From assembly GCA_943371535.1 (NCBI GenBank), contig CALRVE020000055.1:1-19688 (forward strand): DNA of 19,688 nucleotides, given 5' to 3'. Positions 8,207 through 17,305 of the stretch are shown here, in pieces. Position 1 is the stretch's first letter; every line of letters starts with the position of its first letter. Made by a program: the position numbers and the translations under genes. This DNA is from UBA1930 sp943371535. GTDB lineage: Bacteria > Bacteroidota > Bacteroidia > Chitinophagales > Chitinophagaceae. The notes under the pieces are model-generated. The model was not told where the DNA came from. It did not search any database and saw only the letters and a list, made by a program, of their open reading frames with translations.

Positions 8207-9673
8207 ATGAAACCCTTTATTGCATCTATACATCATCATAAAAAATACTATTGCATAGGCAGTGTTTTGCTTTCAACAATATTGGCATCTATAGTTTTGT
8301 TCAATTCAAGTTTTAAAACAGAACCAACAAAAACAAAGCCCAATGTTATTGTAATATTGTTAGACGATGCAGGTTACGCCGATTTTGGTTTCATGGGTTC
8401 AAAAGATTTACAAACCCCCAACATTGATCAATTAGCAAACAAATCCATCATTTTTAAAGATGGCCATGTATCAGCATCAGTTTGTAGTCCTTCAAGAGCT
8501 GGCTTATTAACTGGTAAATATCAACAACGTTTTGGGTATGAATGTAATGAAGGAGATGGATATACCGGCATGGATAATTCCCAAACTTTAATCCCTCAAT
8601 TCTTATTACAACAAGGTTATGCTACCGCTGCATTTGGAAAATGGCATTTGGGTTTTGAAGCAAGTCAACATCCTCTAAAAAAAGGATTTCAATATTATTA
8701 TGGTTTTTTAAGTGGTGGAAGAAGTTATTTCTATCAACCTAAAAAAGACGATAGAGATGGTGCTAAAAATGCACTATTCGAAAACAATACACAGGTAAAA
8801 TTTAATGGCTATTTAACCGATGTATTAGGAGATAAAGCCATTGATTATATACAAAAAAATAAGCATCAACCTTTCTTCATGTATTGGGCTCCCAACGCTG
8901 TTCATACACCCATGGAAGCTAGTGAAAACGATATGAAATTATTTGAAAATCATCCACGACAAAAACTTGCTGCCATGACTTTTGCTTTAGATAGAGCAGT
9001 GGGCAAAATGGTAAATGAATTAAAAAAGCAACAAATTTTTGATAATACCATCATCATCTTTTTAAGCGATAATGGAGGTGCACACAATAATCAATCGAGC
9101 AATTTGCCCTTAAAAGGTTTTAAAGGAAATAAATACGAAGGTGGTCAGCGAATTCCATTCTTTATCAGTTGGCCTAAAGCCATTCAGCAAAAAAAAATAT
9201 TCAATGGATTAGTTTCTTCATTAGATATTTTAGCCACTGTATTAGATGCTGCAGGTGCAAAAACTACCTTACAAAAAACGCAAACCGATGGAGTAAGCTT
9301 GCTGCCTTATATCTATGGAACAAAAAAAGGTTCGCCACATGAGCAATTGGTTTGGCGTAAAGATGCAGCTATGGCAATAAGGTACAAGCAATATAAATTA
9401 ATTCATGTAAAACAATTAGAAGATCGTTTATATAATTTAGAAAAAGACCCAGGCGAAAGCAAAGATGTAAAACAAGAACAACCTGCTGTGTATAAGCTAA
9501 TGAAGGAAAAATTAAATCAGTGGCAAATAGATAAGCAAAAACCTATTTGGACAGAAGGTGCTGTTTGGGATACCATTACATTAATGATTCACGACGATTT
9601 AATGAATAACCGAAAGGTTCGTGTAAGAAATCCAGAAGAATTACAAAACTTTAAGAAAAAAAATATTCAATAA
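8207..9673 (+). CDS. S1 family sulfatase (Cys type), exported, paralogue of preceding gene
   Basis: 488-residue sulfatase whose N-terminus has a longer basic part (HHHKKYY) followed by a hydrophobic stretch (about 17-33). It is therefore either a Sec signal or an uncleaved inner-membrane anchor. The signature CSPSRAGLLTG gives C93 as the formylglycine precursor. Metal and substrate residues visible: D53-D54 in LLDDAGYADFG, K145 and H147 in GKWHLG, NAVHTPM, D288-N289 in LSDNGG, and GGQRIPFFISWP. It shares segment order and many phrases with the sulfatase at 6766 (GYAD, TPNID, GFxxFFGFLxGG-like stretch, PHEYLFWR versus PHEQLVWR), which points to an old tandem duplication. C-terminal DRLYNLEKDPGESKD is the standard end of S1 sulfatases. 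The microprotein ORF begins 18 nt after the stop. Confidence 0.92.
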   Translation: MKPFIASIHHHKKYYCIGSVLLSTILASIVLFNSSFKTEPTKTKPNVIVILLDDAGYADFGFMGSKDLQTPNIDQLANKSIIFKDGHVSASVCSPSRAGLLTGKYQQRFGYECNEGDGYTGMDNSQTLIPQFLLQQGYATAAFGKWHLGFEASQHPLKKGFQYYYGFLSGGRSYFYQPKKDDRDGAKNALFENNTQVKFNGYLTDVLGDKAIDYIQKNKHQPFFMYWAPNAVHTPMEASENDMKLFENHPRQKLAAMTFALDRAVGKMVNELKKQQIFDNTIIIFLSDNGGAHNNQSSNLPLKGFKGNKYEGGQRIPFFISWPKAIQQKKIFNGLVSSLDILATVLDAAGAKTTLQKTQTDGVSLLPYIYGTKKGSPHEQLVWRKDAAMAIRYKQYKLIHVKQLEDRLYNLEKDPGESKDVKQEQPAVYKLMKEKLNQWQIDKQKPIWTEGAVWDTITLMIHDDLMNNRKVRVRNPEELQNFKKKNIQ

Positions 9674-9691
9674 TAATAGAAATTCAAGCTG

Positions 9692-9811
9692 ATGAGCTTT
9701 CAACCTGGCAATAGAAATATAGAAAAAAATAATCGCTGGATTAGCATTAAACTAGCAGTGGTATATGGATTACTTATTCTACTATTTATTTCTTTAGTAA
9801 TCTTTCTTTAA
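9692..9811 (+). CDS. 39-residue predicted single-pass membrane microprotein / leader peptide
   Basis: A short ORF (ATG at 9692, TAA at 9809-9811) encodes a basic, polar first half (MSFQPGNRNIEKNNRWISIK) and a hydrophobic second half (about residues 21-39: LAVVYGLLILLFISLVIFL). This is the classic shape of a single-pass membrane peptide with the N-terminus inside. It lies 18 nt after a sulfatase stop and ends in tandem TAA TAA, 3 nt before the TTG from which the HTCS frame opens; both are in the same frame. It resembles no family I recognise. It could be a real membrane microprotein, a leader peptide coupling translation to the regulator, or a chance ORF. Charge and hydrophobicity pattern favour a real product, but only moderately. 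Confidence 0.45.
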   Translation: MSFQPGNRNIEKNNRWISIKLAVVYGLLILLFISLVIFL

Positions 9812-9814
9812 TAA

Positions 9815-12800
9815 TTGAGTATAGTATTGGCGAAAACAATTTTACTGTATCTTGTTTGCCGTATTAACAGTTTAATCAAGATTGCTTTGTTAATTCTCCG
9901 TTGCATATTTGCTTGCCTACTAACACTATTATTCACTTTTGACAGCTACAGTCAAAAGACTAACTCATTTGTAAACGTTACTGAACAGTTAGTAAACAAT
10001 GAGGTCACTTCTATTATTCAAGATAAAAAAGGATTTATTTGGTTTGGCACAAGAGGTGGATTACATCGTTTCGATGGCTATGAAATGAAATTGTTGAAAT
10101 ACGATTTTGGAAACAATACCAATTTATTAAGCCAATCTATTGAAGTATTACACAATGGCAGAAAAAACAATGTTTGGATTGGTACAAAATCTGGTGGCTT
10201 AAGTGAATACAATATTGAAACAGGTATTATTAGAAACTATGAACATAGCAATAAAAACTTAGGTGAATTTAATGCAGATTATATCCTTTCAATTTTAGAT
10301 ACAGATACAGAAAAATTGTTTGTAGGTACTTGGAAGGGATTTCAATATTTAGATAAAAAAACGGGCAACTTTAAAATATTGAATACAACTTTAAAAACAT
10401 TCGATATTCAAACAGATGATGCAGGAGGTTATTGGCTAGCTACAGACAAAGGATTACGACATTTAACTGCAACTTTACAAAACGATTACACCATTAATTT
10501 TGGAAAAGAAGGCATTAATATCAGCTCTATTGTAAAAGATAAATCATCCAATTGTTTATGGTTGGGTACATGGGATAATGGTTTATACAAGTACGATTTA
10601 AGTACGAAAAACTATAAAAATTACCGACTAGATAAACAGAATCCAACATCATTAACTTCTAATAATACCTACCGTATTTTCTTAGATTCTAAAAATCAAC
10701 TTTGGGTTGGTACTTGGGGCGGTGGTTTAAATAAATTGAATAGAACAACAGAAGAATTTCAAAAAGTAGAATTAAATATTCCTGGACTGTATACCAACGA
10801 TAATCAAATTATTTTATCTATTCAAGAAGACCCATCTGGCTTACTTTGGATAGGAACCGATGGTACAGGCATTTTTAAATTTGATTTAAACCAAAAAAAA
10901 TTTCACAACATAGGATACGATGTAAAAACAAATGCATTAGTGAGTAGTAGCCATATTTATTCGGTTTATGTAGATCCCTTTAATAAATTATGGTTAGGTA
11001 CCAAAAGTGGAAATATTCAATATTCTAGCAATTGGATAAACTTTATTAATGTAAATTCTTCACAAATTGACCAATCAACTAAAGCAAAACTCCCTTGGGA
11101 AACAAGAGCTTTTTTACAAGTTGATAACTACTTGTGGATAGGAACAATTAAAGGCATGTTTCGAATAAAAAATGTTGGTAAAAATGCTGGAGCAATAGAA
11201 GCTTTTTATGAAAACACTGCATTAGGAGCTTATCTTAAAAACAAAAAAATTCATACTATAATTAAAGGTTCAGATGGTAAAATTTGGATAGGTACTCAAG
11301 AGCATGGTGTTGTTTGTATTACTAACATTAATAAGCAACAACCGACTTTTAAATTATACTCCCCTGCTGCAAATGTGAAGGGTGCACTACAAAACGAAAG
11401 AGCTATTTGTATTATAGAAGATTCTAAAAAAAGAATTTGGGTAGGCACCTTTAAAGGTTTGCATTTGTATAATGTTGCAAAAGATAATTTTGAAGTATTC
11501 ACACAAAACAATCAGTTGCAAAATTCTATTAGCAACAATACCATACATAGTTTAGCTGAAGATAAGCATGGTAATATTTGGGCTGCTTCTCAGTCTGGGT
11601 TGAATATGATCAATGATTATAAAAATGGAAGAATATATGTTACCACTTTTACTTCAAAAAATGGATTGCCTAGCGATTATGTAAATGCAGTAATTACCGA
11701 TGACAAAGGCTATGTATGGGCTAGTACCAATAAAGGAATTATACGACTAAACCCACAAACCAAACGAATTACTGTTTTTGATAAAAAAGAAGGTATTCAA
11801 TCAAATGTATTTGTAGAAGATGCTCAATACAAAGACAAAAATGGCAACTTTTTTTTCGGAGGTGCTGAAGGATTAACTTATTTTCATCCAGATAGTATTC
11901 TTATCAATAAGTTCACCCCTCCTATTTATTTTACCAATTTAAGCATCAATAATAAATCGTATGAGTTTGGTCGTTTGGTAAGCGATAGTACTATTTTAAT
12001 AAAACCATTCTATGAAACAAAAGAAATTACTTTAAACCATGTAGAGAATATTTTTTCTATTGAATTTGCTGCACTCGATTTTCACTCACCCGACAAAAAC
12101 GAGTACATGTATATTTTAGAAGGGTTTAATAAAAGTTGGGTTTATGCTGGAAAAAACAGATTGGTAACTTTTACCAATTTAAAATCTGGTACGTATACAT
12201 TAAAAGTAAAAGCTACCAATAGCGATAAAATTTGGAATGAAACACCGTTAGAATTAAAAATAAATATTCTTCCACCACCTTGGAAAACTTGGTGGGCTTA
12301 TACTTCTTATATACTAATTTTTATATTTTTATTGTGGTTAACTCGGTATATTGGTTTACGTCAGGTTGATCTAAAAAATCAATTAGTATTAACCAATTTA
12401 GCAAGAAAACAAGAAAACGAATTATCCGATTTTAAAGAAAGATTATTTACCAATTTATCGCATGAATTTAGAACACCACTTACATTAATATTAGGACCTA
12501 TTGACGATTTATTGCAAAGAAAAAACTTAGAATCATCGGTGGCAAGAAGTTTAAGATTAATTCAAAAACAATCTAAACGAATGTTGAGAATGGTGAATCA
12601 ATTACTCGACTTTCAAAAAGCTGAAGTTGGTAGTTTAAAACTTACACCACAACAAGGCGAAATTGTTTCTTTTTGTAGAGATATTTATACCCTTTTTAGC
12701 GATGAAGCTGCTCGTAGAAATATTCAATACCAATTTGTAGCCAAAGAAAAATTTGTTGCATTCACATTCGACCACAATAAATTAGAAATTATTGTATTCA

Positions 12801-13972
12801 ATATTTTAGCCAATGCATTTAAGTTTACACCCAATAATGGCAGTATAACTTTATCTGTTTATAAAGATGAAACGCAACACTGCATTATTACTATACAAGA
12901 CACTGGAATGGGCATTCCACCAAGTGAATTAGAACTCATTTTCGATAGATTTTATAGAGGTAAAGAAACCAATGCTACCAATATTTCTGGAACAGGAATT
13001 GGACTCTCTTTTGTAAAAGAACTCACCCTTTTACACAATGGAAAAATTACTGCACATAGCAATGGAAAGAATGGTAGTTTATTTACCATTAATTTACCAC
13101 CTTTGTTAAAATCTGATACCGGTTTAGTTATACAAGGCAATGCTTTAGCCAATATTAATCAAACAATTGAAACGACTTTAAACTCAAATGCCATGATGGA
13201 AGAAAACGAATCAATTACACATGAATTACCTATTATCTTGTTGGTAGAAGATGAATCTGATATGTTACAATATGTGTACGAAACCTTAGCACCATCGTAT
13301 CAAGTAATTACAGCTACCAATGGTAGAGAAGGTGTTGAAAAAGCCATTGAAGTAATTCCAGACCTTATTGTTAGCGATGTAATGATGCCTGAAATGGATG
13401 GTATTGAATTATGTAGAAAACTAAAATCCGATAAAAACACTTCTCATATTCCCATCATATTACTTACAGCATTATCTGATATGAATCATCATGTTGAGGG
13501 CATTAGAGAAGGTGCCGATGTTTACTTACCTAAGCCATTCAACTCTCAACTTTTATTGGTACATATTCATAATTTAATCAACTCAAGAAATCTGCTGAAA
13601 GATTTATATGCAAAAAAAATATTTCTTGGTTCAAGCAATTTTGAGATAGAAACTTATGAAGAAGAGTTTTTATATAAATTGATGAAAGTAGTAGAAGAAA
13701 ATATTGCCAATTTCAATTTCAATAACGACGAGTTGGCAAACCATATGTTTATGAGTAAATCTACTTTTTACCGCAAACTCAAGGCAATTACTGGAATGTC
13801 GGGAAACGAGTTTATTCGTACTGCACGTTTAAATCATGCTGCTAAATTGCTAGAAAGTGGCAAATACTCTGTAACAGAAGTAGCTTACGAATCGGGCTTT
13901 AACGATATCAAATATTTTAGAAAAAGATTTCAAGAAAGGTTCAATGTAACGCCATCCGAATACAAAAAATAA
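9815..13972 (+). CDS. Hybrid two-component system regulator (HTCS, SusR-like)
   Basis: One-protein sensor kinase and transcription factor, 1385 residues from TTG at 9815. Order: hydrophobic N-terminus with a signal-like segment ending near DSYSQ; 14 propeller-blade motifs such as WFGTRGG, WIGTKSGG, WLGTWDNG and WASTNKG (about 70-690), i.e. two seven-bladed Reg_prop propellers; Y_Y_Y domain (about 742-818); one TM segment (about 828-848); HisKA with SHEFRTPLTLILGP (H883); HATPase with NAFKFTPNNG, DTGMGIPP and GTGIGLSF (about 985-1098); REC with VEDESD, D1188 in SDVMMPEMDG and LPKPF (about 1139-1255); AraC-type HTH ending FNVTPSEYKK. The periplasmic part should bind an oligosaccharide and the HTH should activate the locus. 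No ATG exists before the first blade. A TAA stands just upstream of TTG 9815, and TTG 9887 would give a more standard signal peptide, so the start is uncertain. Confidence 0.93.
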   Translation: MSIVLAKTILLYLVCRINSLIKIALLILRCIFACLLTLLFTFDSYSQKTNSFVNVTEQLVNNEVTSIIQDKKGFIWFGTRGGLHRFDGYEMKLLKYDFGNNTNLLSQSIEVLHNGRKNNVWIGTKSGGLSEYNIETGIIRNYEHSNKNLGEFNADYILSILDTDTEKLFVGTWKGFQYLDKKTGNFKILNTTLKTFDIQTDDAGGYWLATDKGLRHLTATLQNDYTINFGKEGINISSIVKDKSSNCLWLGTWDNGLYKYDLSTKNYKNYRLDKQNPTSLTSNNTYRIFLDSKNQLWVGTWGGGLNKLNRTTEEFQKVELNIPGLYTNDNQIILSIQEDPSGLLWIGTDGTGIFKFDLNQKKFHNIGYDVKTNALVSSSHIYSVYVDPFNKLWLGTKSGNIQYSSNWINFINVNSSQIDQSTKAKLPWETRAFLQVDNYLWIGTIKGMFRIKNVGKNAGAIEAFYENTALGAYLKNKKIHTIIKGSDGKIWIGTQEHGVVCITNINKQQPTFKLYSPAANVKGALQNERAICIIEDSKKRIWVGTFKGLHLYNVAKDNFEVFTQNNQLQNSISNNTIHSLAEDKHGNIWAASQSGLNMINDYKNGRIYVTTFTSKNGLPSDYVNAVITDDKGYVWASTNKGIIRLNPQTKRITVFDKKEGIQSNVFVEDAQYKDKNGNFFFGGAEGLTYFHPDSILINKFTPPIYFTNLSINNKSYEFGRLVSDSTILIKPFYETKEITLNHVENIFSIEFAALDFHSPDKNEYMYILEGFNKSWVYAGKNRLVTFTNLKSGTYTLKVKATNSDKIWNETPLELKINILPPPWKTWWAYTSYILIFIFLLWLTRYIGLRQVDLKNQLVLTNLARKQENELSDFKERLFTNLSHEFRTPLTLILGPIDDLLQRKNLESSVARSLRLIQKQSKRMLRMVNQLLDFQKAEVGSLKLTPQQGEIVSFCRDIYTLFSDEAARRNIQYQFVAKEKFVAFTFDHNKLEIIVFNILANAFKFTPNNGSITLSVYKDETQHCIITIQDTGMGIPPSELELIFDRFYRGKETNATNISGTGIGLSFVKELTLLHNGKITAHSNGKNGSLFTINLPPLLKSDTGLVIQGNALANINQTIETTLNSNAMMEENESITHELPIILLVEDESDMLQYVYETLAPSYQVITATNGREGVEKAIEVIPDLIVSDVMMPEMDGIELCRKLKSDKNTSHIPIILLTALSDMNHHVEGIREGADVYLPKPFNSQLLLVHIHNLINSRNLLKDLYAKKIFLGSSNFEIETYEEEFLYKLMKVVEENIANFNFNNDELANHMFMSKSTFYRKLKAITGMSGNEFIRTARLNHAAKLLESGKYSVTEVAYESGFNDIKYFRKRFQERFNVTPSEYKK

Positions 13973-14154
13973 TTCATCTAGTGAATGAATTTGTAAGTAC
14001 GTTGCTTTATTTGTCCCCCCATTTTGAAATGTTCAGGAATAGTACTTACAATAACTTAGCAAATCATTTATTTAAGCTAAACCTTGCATTAATATGCTCC
14101 GTTTACTTAAATACTATTTAAAATACGATTGAATTAAGTGCCAAACTCCAATTT
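13973..14154. other. Intergenic region between HTCS and GH2 genes
   Basis: No gene is seen. The region begins with a weak 7-bp hairpin overlapping the HTCS stop (AATTCAT 13971-13977 / ATGAATT 13985-13991), contains a run of six C at 14014-14019, TTTGAAA at 14023-14029, and the 10-bp inverted repeat described separately. It probably holds the promoter of the GH2-sulfatase unit. I could not place a -33/-7 pair with normal spacing. Confidence 0.5.
13991..14051. repeat. 10-bp perfect inverted repeat upstream of GH2 (possible operator)
   Basis: TTGTAAGTAC at 13991-14000 is the exact reverse complement of GTACTTACAA at 14042-14051, with a 41-nt spacer. It lies between the HTCS stop and the GH2 start. 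The long spacer argues against a simple intrinsic terminator and fits either two half-sites of an operator or a long-loop hairpin. Role unproven. Confidence 0.45.
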
Positions 14155-17100
14155 ATGCGTTTTATTGCAATACCCCAATCAGCAAAGTTTGTATGCTCAC
14201 TATTGGTGCAAATTTTACTCTTCGCCAATGTTCAAAGCCAAACAAATAATCCCGATTGGGAAAACCCAACTTTGTTTGAATTAAACAAAGAAAAGCCGCA
14301 TGCTACCTTTCATGTATATCAAGATAAAAACAAAGCTATTGAAGATAATCCCAATCAATCAACTTGGTACCAATCACTCAATGGTACATGGAAATTTGTA
14401 TATACCGATGATCATGTAAATAGACCTACCAATTTTTTTGAAGAAAATCTATCCGACAAAAATTGGAACAATTTAACGGTTCCTTCTAATTGGGAAATGA
14501 ATGGTTTTGGCTTACCTATTTATACCAATATTATTTATCCATTTCCTAAAAATCCGCCTTTTGTTGGCAATAAAATTCCTGTTGGAACATACAGAAAAGA
14601 ATTTACTGTTCCTGAAAATTGGAATGGCAAACAAATTATGTTGCAATTTGGCTCTATTACTGGCTGTGCATTTATTTATGTAAATGGACAAAAAGTAGGC
14701 ATGAACAAAGCATCTAAAACTGCAGCTGAATTTAATATTACCCCTTATTTAAAACAAGGTAAAAATTTATTGGCTGTTCAAGTGTTTAGATGGCATGATG
14801 GCAGTTATTTAGAAGACCAAGATTTTTGGCGTTTAAGTGGCATTGAAAGAGATGTTGCTATTTATGCACTTCCATCGTTAAGCATTTGGGATTTTTTTGC
14901 TAAGGTCGATTTAGATGCTAAATACACCAATGGTATTTTTAATGTAGATGTGCAATTACGCAAGTTTTCAACCAATACTTTCAAGCAAGCAAAACTAGCA
15001 GTTGAATTATTAGACGCCGATGGGAAAACAATTTTCACTCAAACAAAAGAGGTAAAAATTGATGCTACGAATATGCAATCGGTAAGCTTCAATACCAAAG
15101 TAAATAATCCAAAAAAATGGACTGCCGAAACACCTAATTTATATAAATGCCTCATTACATTACAATTACCAAATGGTGAAAGCATTAGTACTTCGGCTGT
15201 AAATATTGGCTTTAGAAAAGTGGAAATAAAAAATGCACAGCTTTTAGTAAATGGCAAAAAAATAATGGTGCATGGTGTTAACAGACATGAACATGATGAA
15301 ATATTAGGTCATGTACCAACTAAAGAATTGATGTTGAAAGACATTCAATTAATGAAGCAATACAACATTAATGCTGTTCGAACTGCACATTATCCTAACG
15401 ATCCTTATTGGTTAAAATTATGCGATGAATATGGATTATATGTAGTTGACGAAGCCAATATCGAAGTTCATGGAATGGGTGTATTACCTGGAAATATTGA
15501 CACAGTAAATCATCCTTCTTATTCACCAATTTGGGCTCCATCTATTTTTGATAGAATTGAAAGAATGTTAGAAAGAGATAAAAATCATCCTTCTGTTATT
15601 ATTTGGAGTATGGGCAATGAATGTGGAAATGGAAAAGTGTTTTACGATGGATATAGTTGGATCAAACAAAGAGACATGTCTCGGCCAGTTTTATTTGAAC
15701 AAGCTTTAGAATCTTGGAATACAGATATTGTTTCACCCATGTATCCCAAAATTGGATACATGAAAAAGTATGCAGCCGATTCAACCAAAAAACGTCCGTT
15801 TATTATGTGTGAATATGCACATGCAATGGGTAATAGCAGTGGAAATTTTCAAGAATACTTTGATATTTTCAACGCTAGTCCACACATGCAAGGAGGTTTT
15901 ATTTGGGACTGGGCCGATCAAGGTATTAAAACCAAAGATGAAAATGGCAAAACATATTGGGCTTATGGTGGCGATTTTGGTGCAGGTCATTTACAAAACG
16001 ATGAAAACTTTTGTGCCAATGGAATTGTAGCTGCTGATCGTTCTCCTCATCCAGGCATTTTTGAAGTGAAGAAAGTATACCAAAATATTATTTTCAAAGA
16101 TGTAGATTGGAAAAAAGGTAATATAATCGTTGAGAACAAATTTGCATTTTCAAACTTATCTGCTTACCAATTTAAATGGGTATTGTTGCAAAATGGTATA
16201 GCCATTAAATCAGATACTTTTTCAGTAAATCTACCAGCAGCAACTTCCACTACTATAAATTTAAGTTTACCTGCATTAGAGGCGAATAGTGAAGTAATGC
16301 TCAATGTATTTGCTTATAACAAAACAGCAACAGCTACTTTACCAGCAAATCACGAAGTGGCTCGTGAACAATTTGGTGGTAATAACAACAATTTCTTCGA
16401 GAACAACTCAGTTCCGTCAGGAGTATTAAAAGTAACTACTAAAGGCAATATAATTGAATTTGAGTCGGAAAATGTTAAAGGTATTTTTAATACTAAAATG
16501 GCAAAATTTGTAGACTATCAAGTGAACAATCATTCTGTATTAAATACATTTCCTGAGCCCTATTTTTGGAGGGCTCCAACAGATAATGATTTTGGCAATC
16601 AAATGCCTCATAAATTAGGCTTTTGGAGAAATGCACATCAAATGCTTAACCTTGATGAAGTTAAAGTAGAGCAAATGAACGAAAATGGTATAGTTATCAC
16701 TTGCTATTATACCATGACAGCAATAGGTGCTACTTACCAAACTAAATATGAAGTACTTCAAAATGGTTCAATAAAAGTTACTAGCAATATAGATTTAAAG
16801 AATAAGCAACTTCCAGAAATGCCAAGATTTGGTATGAGAATGAATGTTCCAAAATCGTATCAAAACATCGACTTTTATGGTAGAGGTCCATGGGAAAATT
16901 ACAGTGATAGAAAAACTGCTGCTTTTGTTGGCGTATATCAACAAAAAGCCAATGAACAATTTGTGGCCAATTATATTCGTCCACAAGAAAATGGTTACAA
17001 AACAGATATTAGATGGGTGAAATTATATGATGAAAAAAATCATGGTATAAAAGTAACAGGTTTACAGCCTTTTTGCTTCAGTGCTTTACCTTACACCACT

Positions 17101-17304
17101 GAAGATTTAGATGCAGGAAATACCAAAAAGAACAGACATCCATCAGATTTAAATGAAAGAAATTTCTTATCGGTACAAATCGACTTAAATCAACGTGGTG
17201 TTGGTGGAGATGATAGTTGGGGAGCTTTACCTCATGCATCTTACCTATTAAAGAAAAACACGTACAGTTACAGTTATATCATAGAACCTATTCAACATAA
17301 ATAA
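14155..17304 (+). CDS. Exported GH2 beta-galactosidase (LacZ-type architecture)
   Basis: 1049-residue glycoside hydrolase family 2 enzyme, most like LacZ-type beta-galactosidases, with a predicted signal peptide (about residues 1-29, ending FANVQSQ), so it acts in the periplasm. Domains: sugar-binding beta-sandwich (about 60-240) with GSYLEDQDFWRLSGIERDV; immunoglobulin-like domain (about 245-345); TIM barrel (about 350-640) with NRHEHDE, RTAHYPNDPYW, acid/base E489 in WSMGNECGNG and nucleophile E553 in MCEYAHAMGNSSG; a linker beta-domain (about 660-755); and the large C-terminal Bgal_small_N sandwich (about 765-1045) with PYFWRAPTDNDFG and DFYGRGPWENYSDR. Length matches the five-domain LacZ form (E. 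coli LacZ is 1023 residues). Expected to release terminal beta-galactose or a modified galactose from oligosaccharides, although GH2 specificity varies. The next gene starts 1 nt after its stop, implying cotranscription. Confidence 0.92.
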   Translation: MRFIAIPQSAKFVCSLLVQILLFANVQSQTNNPDWENPTLFELNKEKPHATFHVYQDKNKAIEDNPNQSTWYQSLNGTWKFVYTDDHVNRPTNFFEENLSDKNWNNLTVPSNWEMNGFGLPIYTNIIYPFPKNPPFVGNKIPVGTYRKEFTVPENWNGKQIMLQFGSITGCAFIYVNGQKVGMNKASKTAAEFNITPYLKQGKNLLAVQVFRWHDGSYLEDQDFWRLSGIERDVAIYALPSLSIWDFFAKVDLDAKYTNGIFNVDVQLRKFSTNTFKQAKLAVELLDADGKTIFTQTKEVKIDATNMQSVSFNTKVNNPKKWTAETPNLYKCLITLQLPNGESISTSAVNIGFRKVEIKNAQLLVNGKKIMVHGVNRHEHDEILGHVPTKELMLKDIQLMKQYNINAVRTAHYPNDPYWLKLCDEYGLYVVDEANIEVHGMGVLPGNIDTVNHPSYSPIWAPSIFDRIERMLERDKNHPSVIIWSMGNECGNGKVFYDGYSWIKQRDMSRPVLFEQALESWNTDIVSPMYPKIGYMKKYAADSTKKRPFIMCEYAHAMGNSSGNFQEYFDIFNASPHMQGGFIWDWADQGIKTKDENGKTYWAYGGDFGAGHLQNDENFCANGIVAADRSPHPGIFEVKKVYQNIIFKDVDWKKGNIIVENKFAFSNLSAYQFKWVLLQNGIAIKSDTFSVNLPAATSTTINLSLPALEANSEVMLNVFAYNKTATATLPANHEVAREQFGGNNNNFFENNSVPSGVLKVTTKGNIIEFESENVKGIFNTKMAKFVDYQVNNHSVLNTFPEPYFWRAPTDNDFGNQMPHKLGFWRNAHQMLNLDEVKVEQMNENGIVITCYYTMTAIGATYQTKYEVLQNGSIKVTSNIDLKNKQLPEMPRFGMRMNVPKSYQNIDFYGRGPWENYSDRKTAAFVGVYQQKANEQFVANYIRPQENGYKTDIRWVKLYDEKNHGIKVTGLQPFCFSALPYTTEDLDAGNTKKNRHPSDLNERNFLSVQIDLNQRGVGGDDSWGALPHASYLLKKNTYSYSYIIEPIQHK

Positions 17305-17305
17305 T

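Noticed and set aside
9692..9900. A frameshift or stop mutation splitting an originally longer HTCS
   Set aside because: The short ORF and the HTCS are in the same frame and separated by two stops, but the HTCS already has a full signal-like segment and 14 blades without the extra residues, so a broken N-terminus is not needed to explain it.
14014..14019. Run of six C as a phase-variable tract
   Set aside because: It is intergenic, short and not near a start codon or a placed promoter, so slippage would have no clear effect.
14501..14683. Short + strand ORFs in other frames inside GH2 (14501-14683, 15770-16030) and the third sulfatase (18597-18791)
   Set aside because: Out-of-frame shadows of well-supported genes, with no separate start context or domain.
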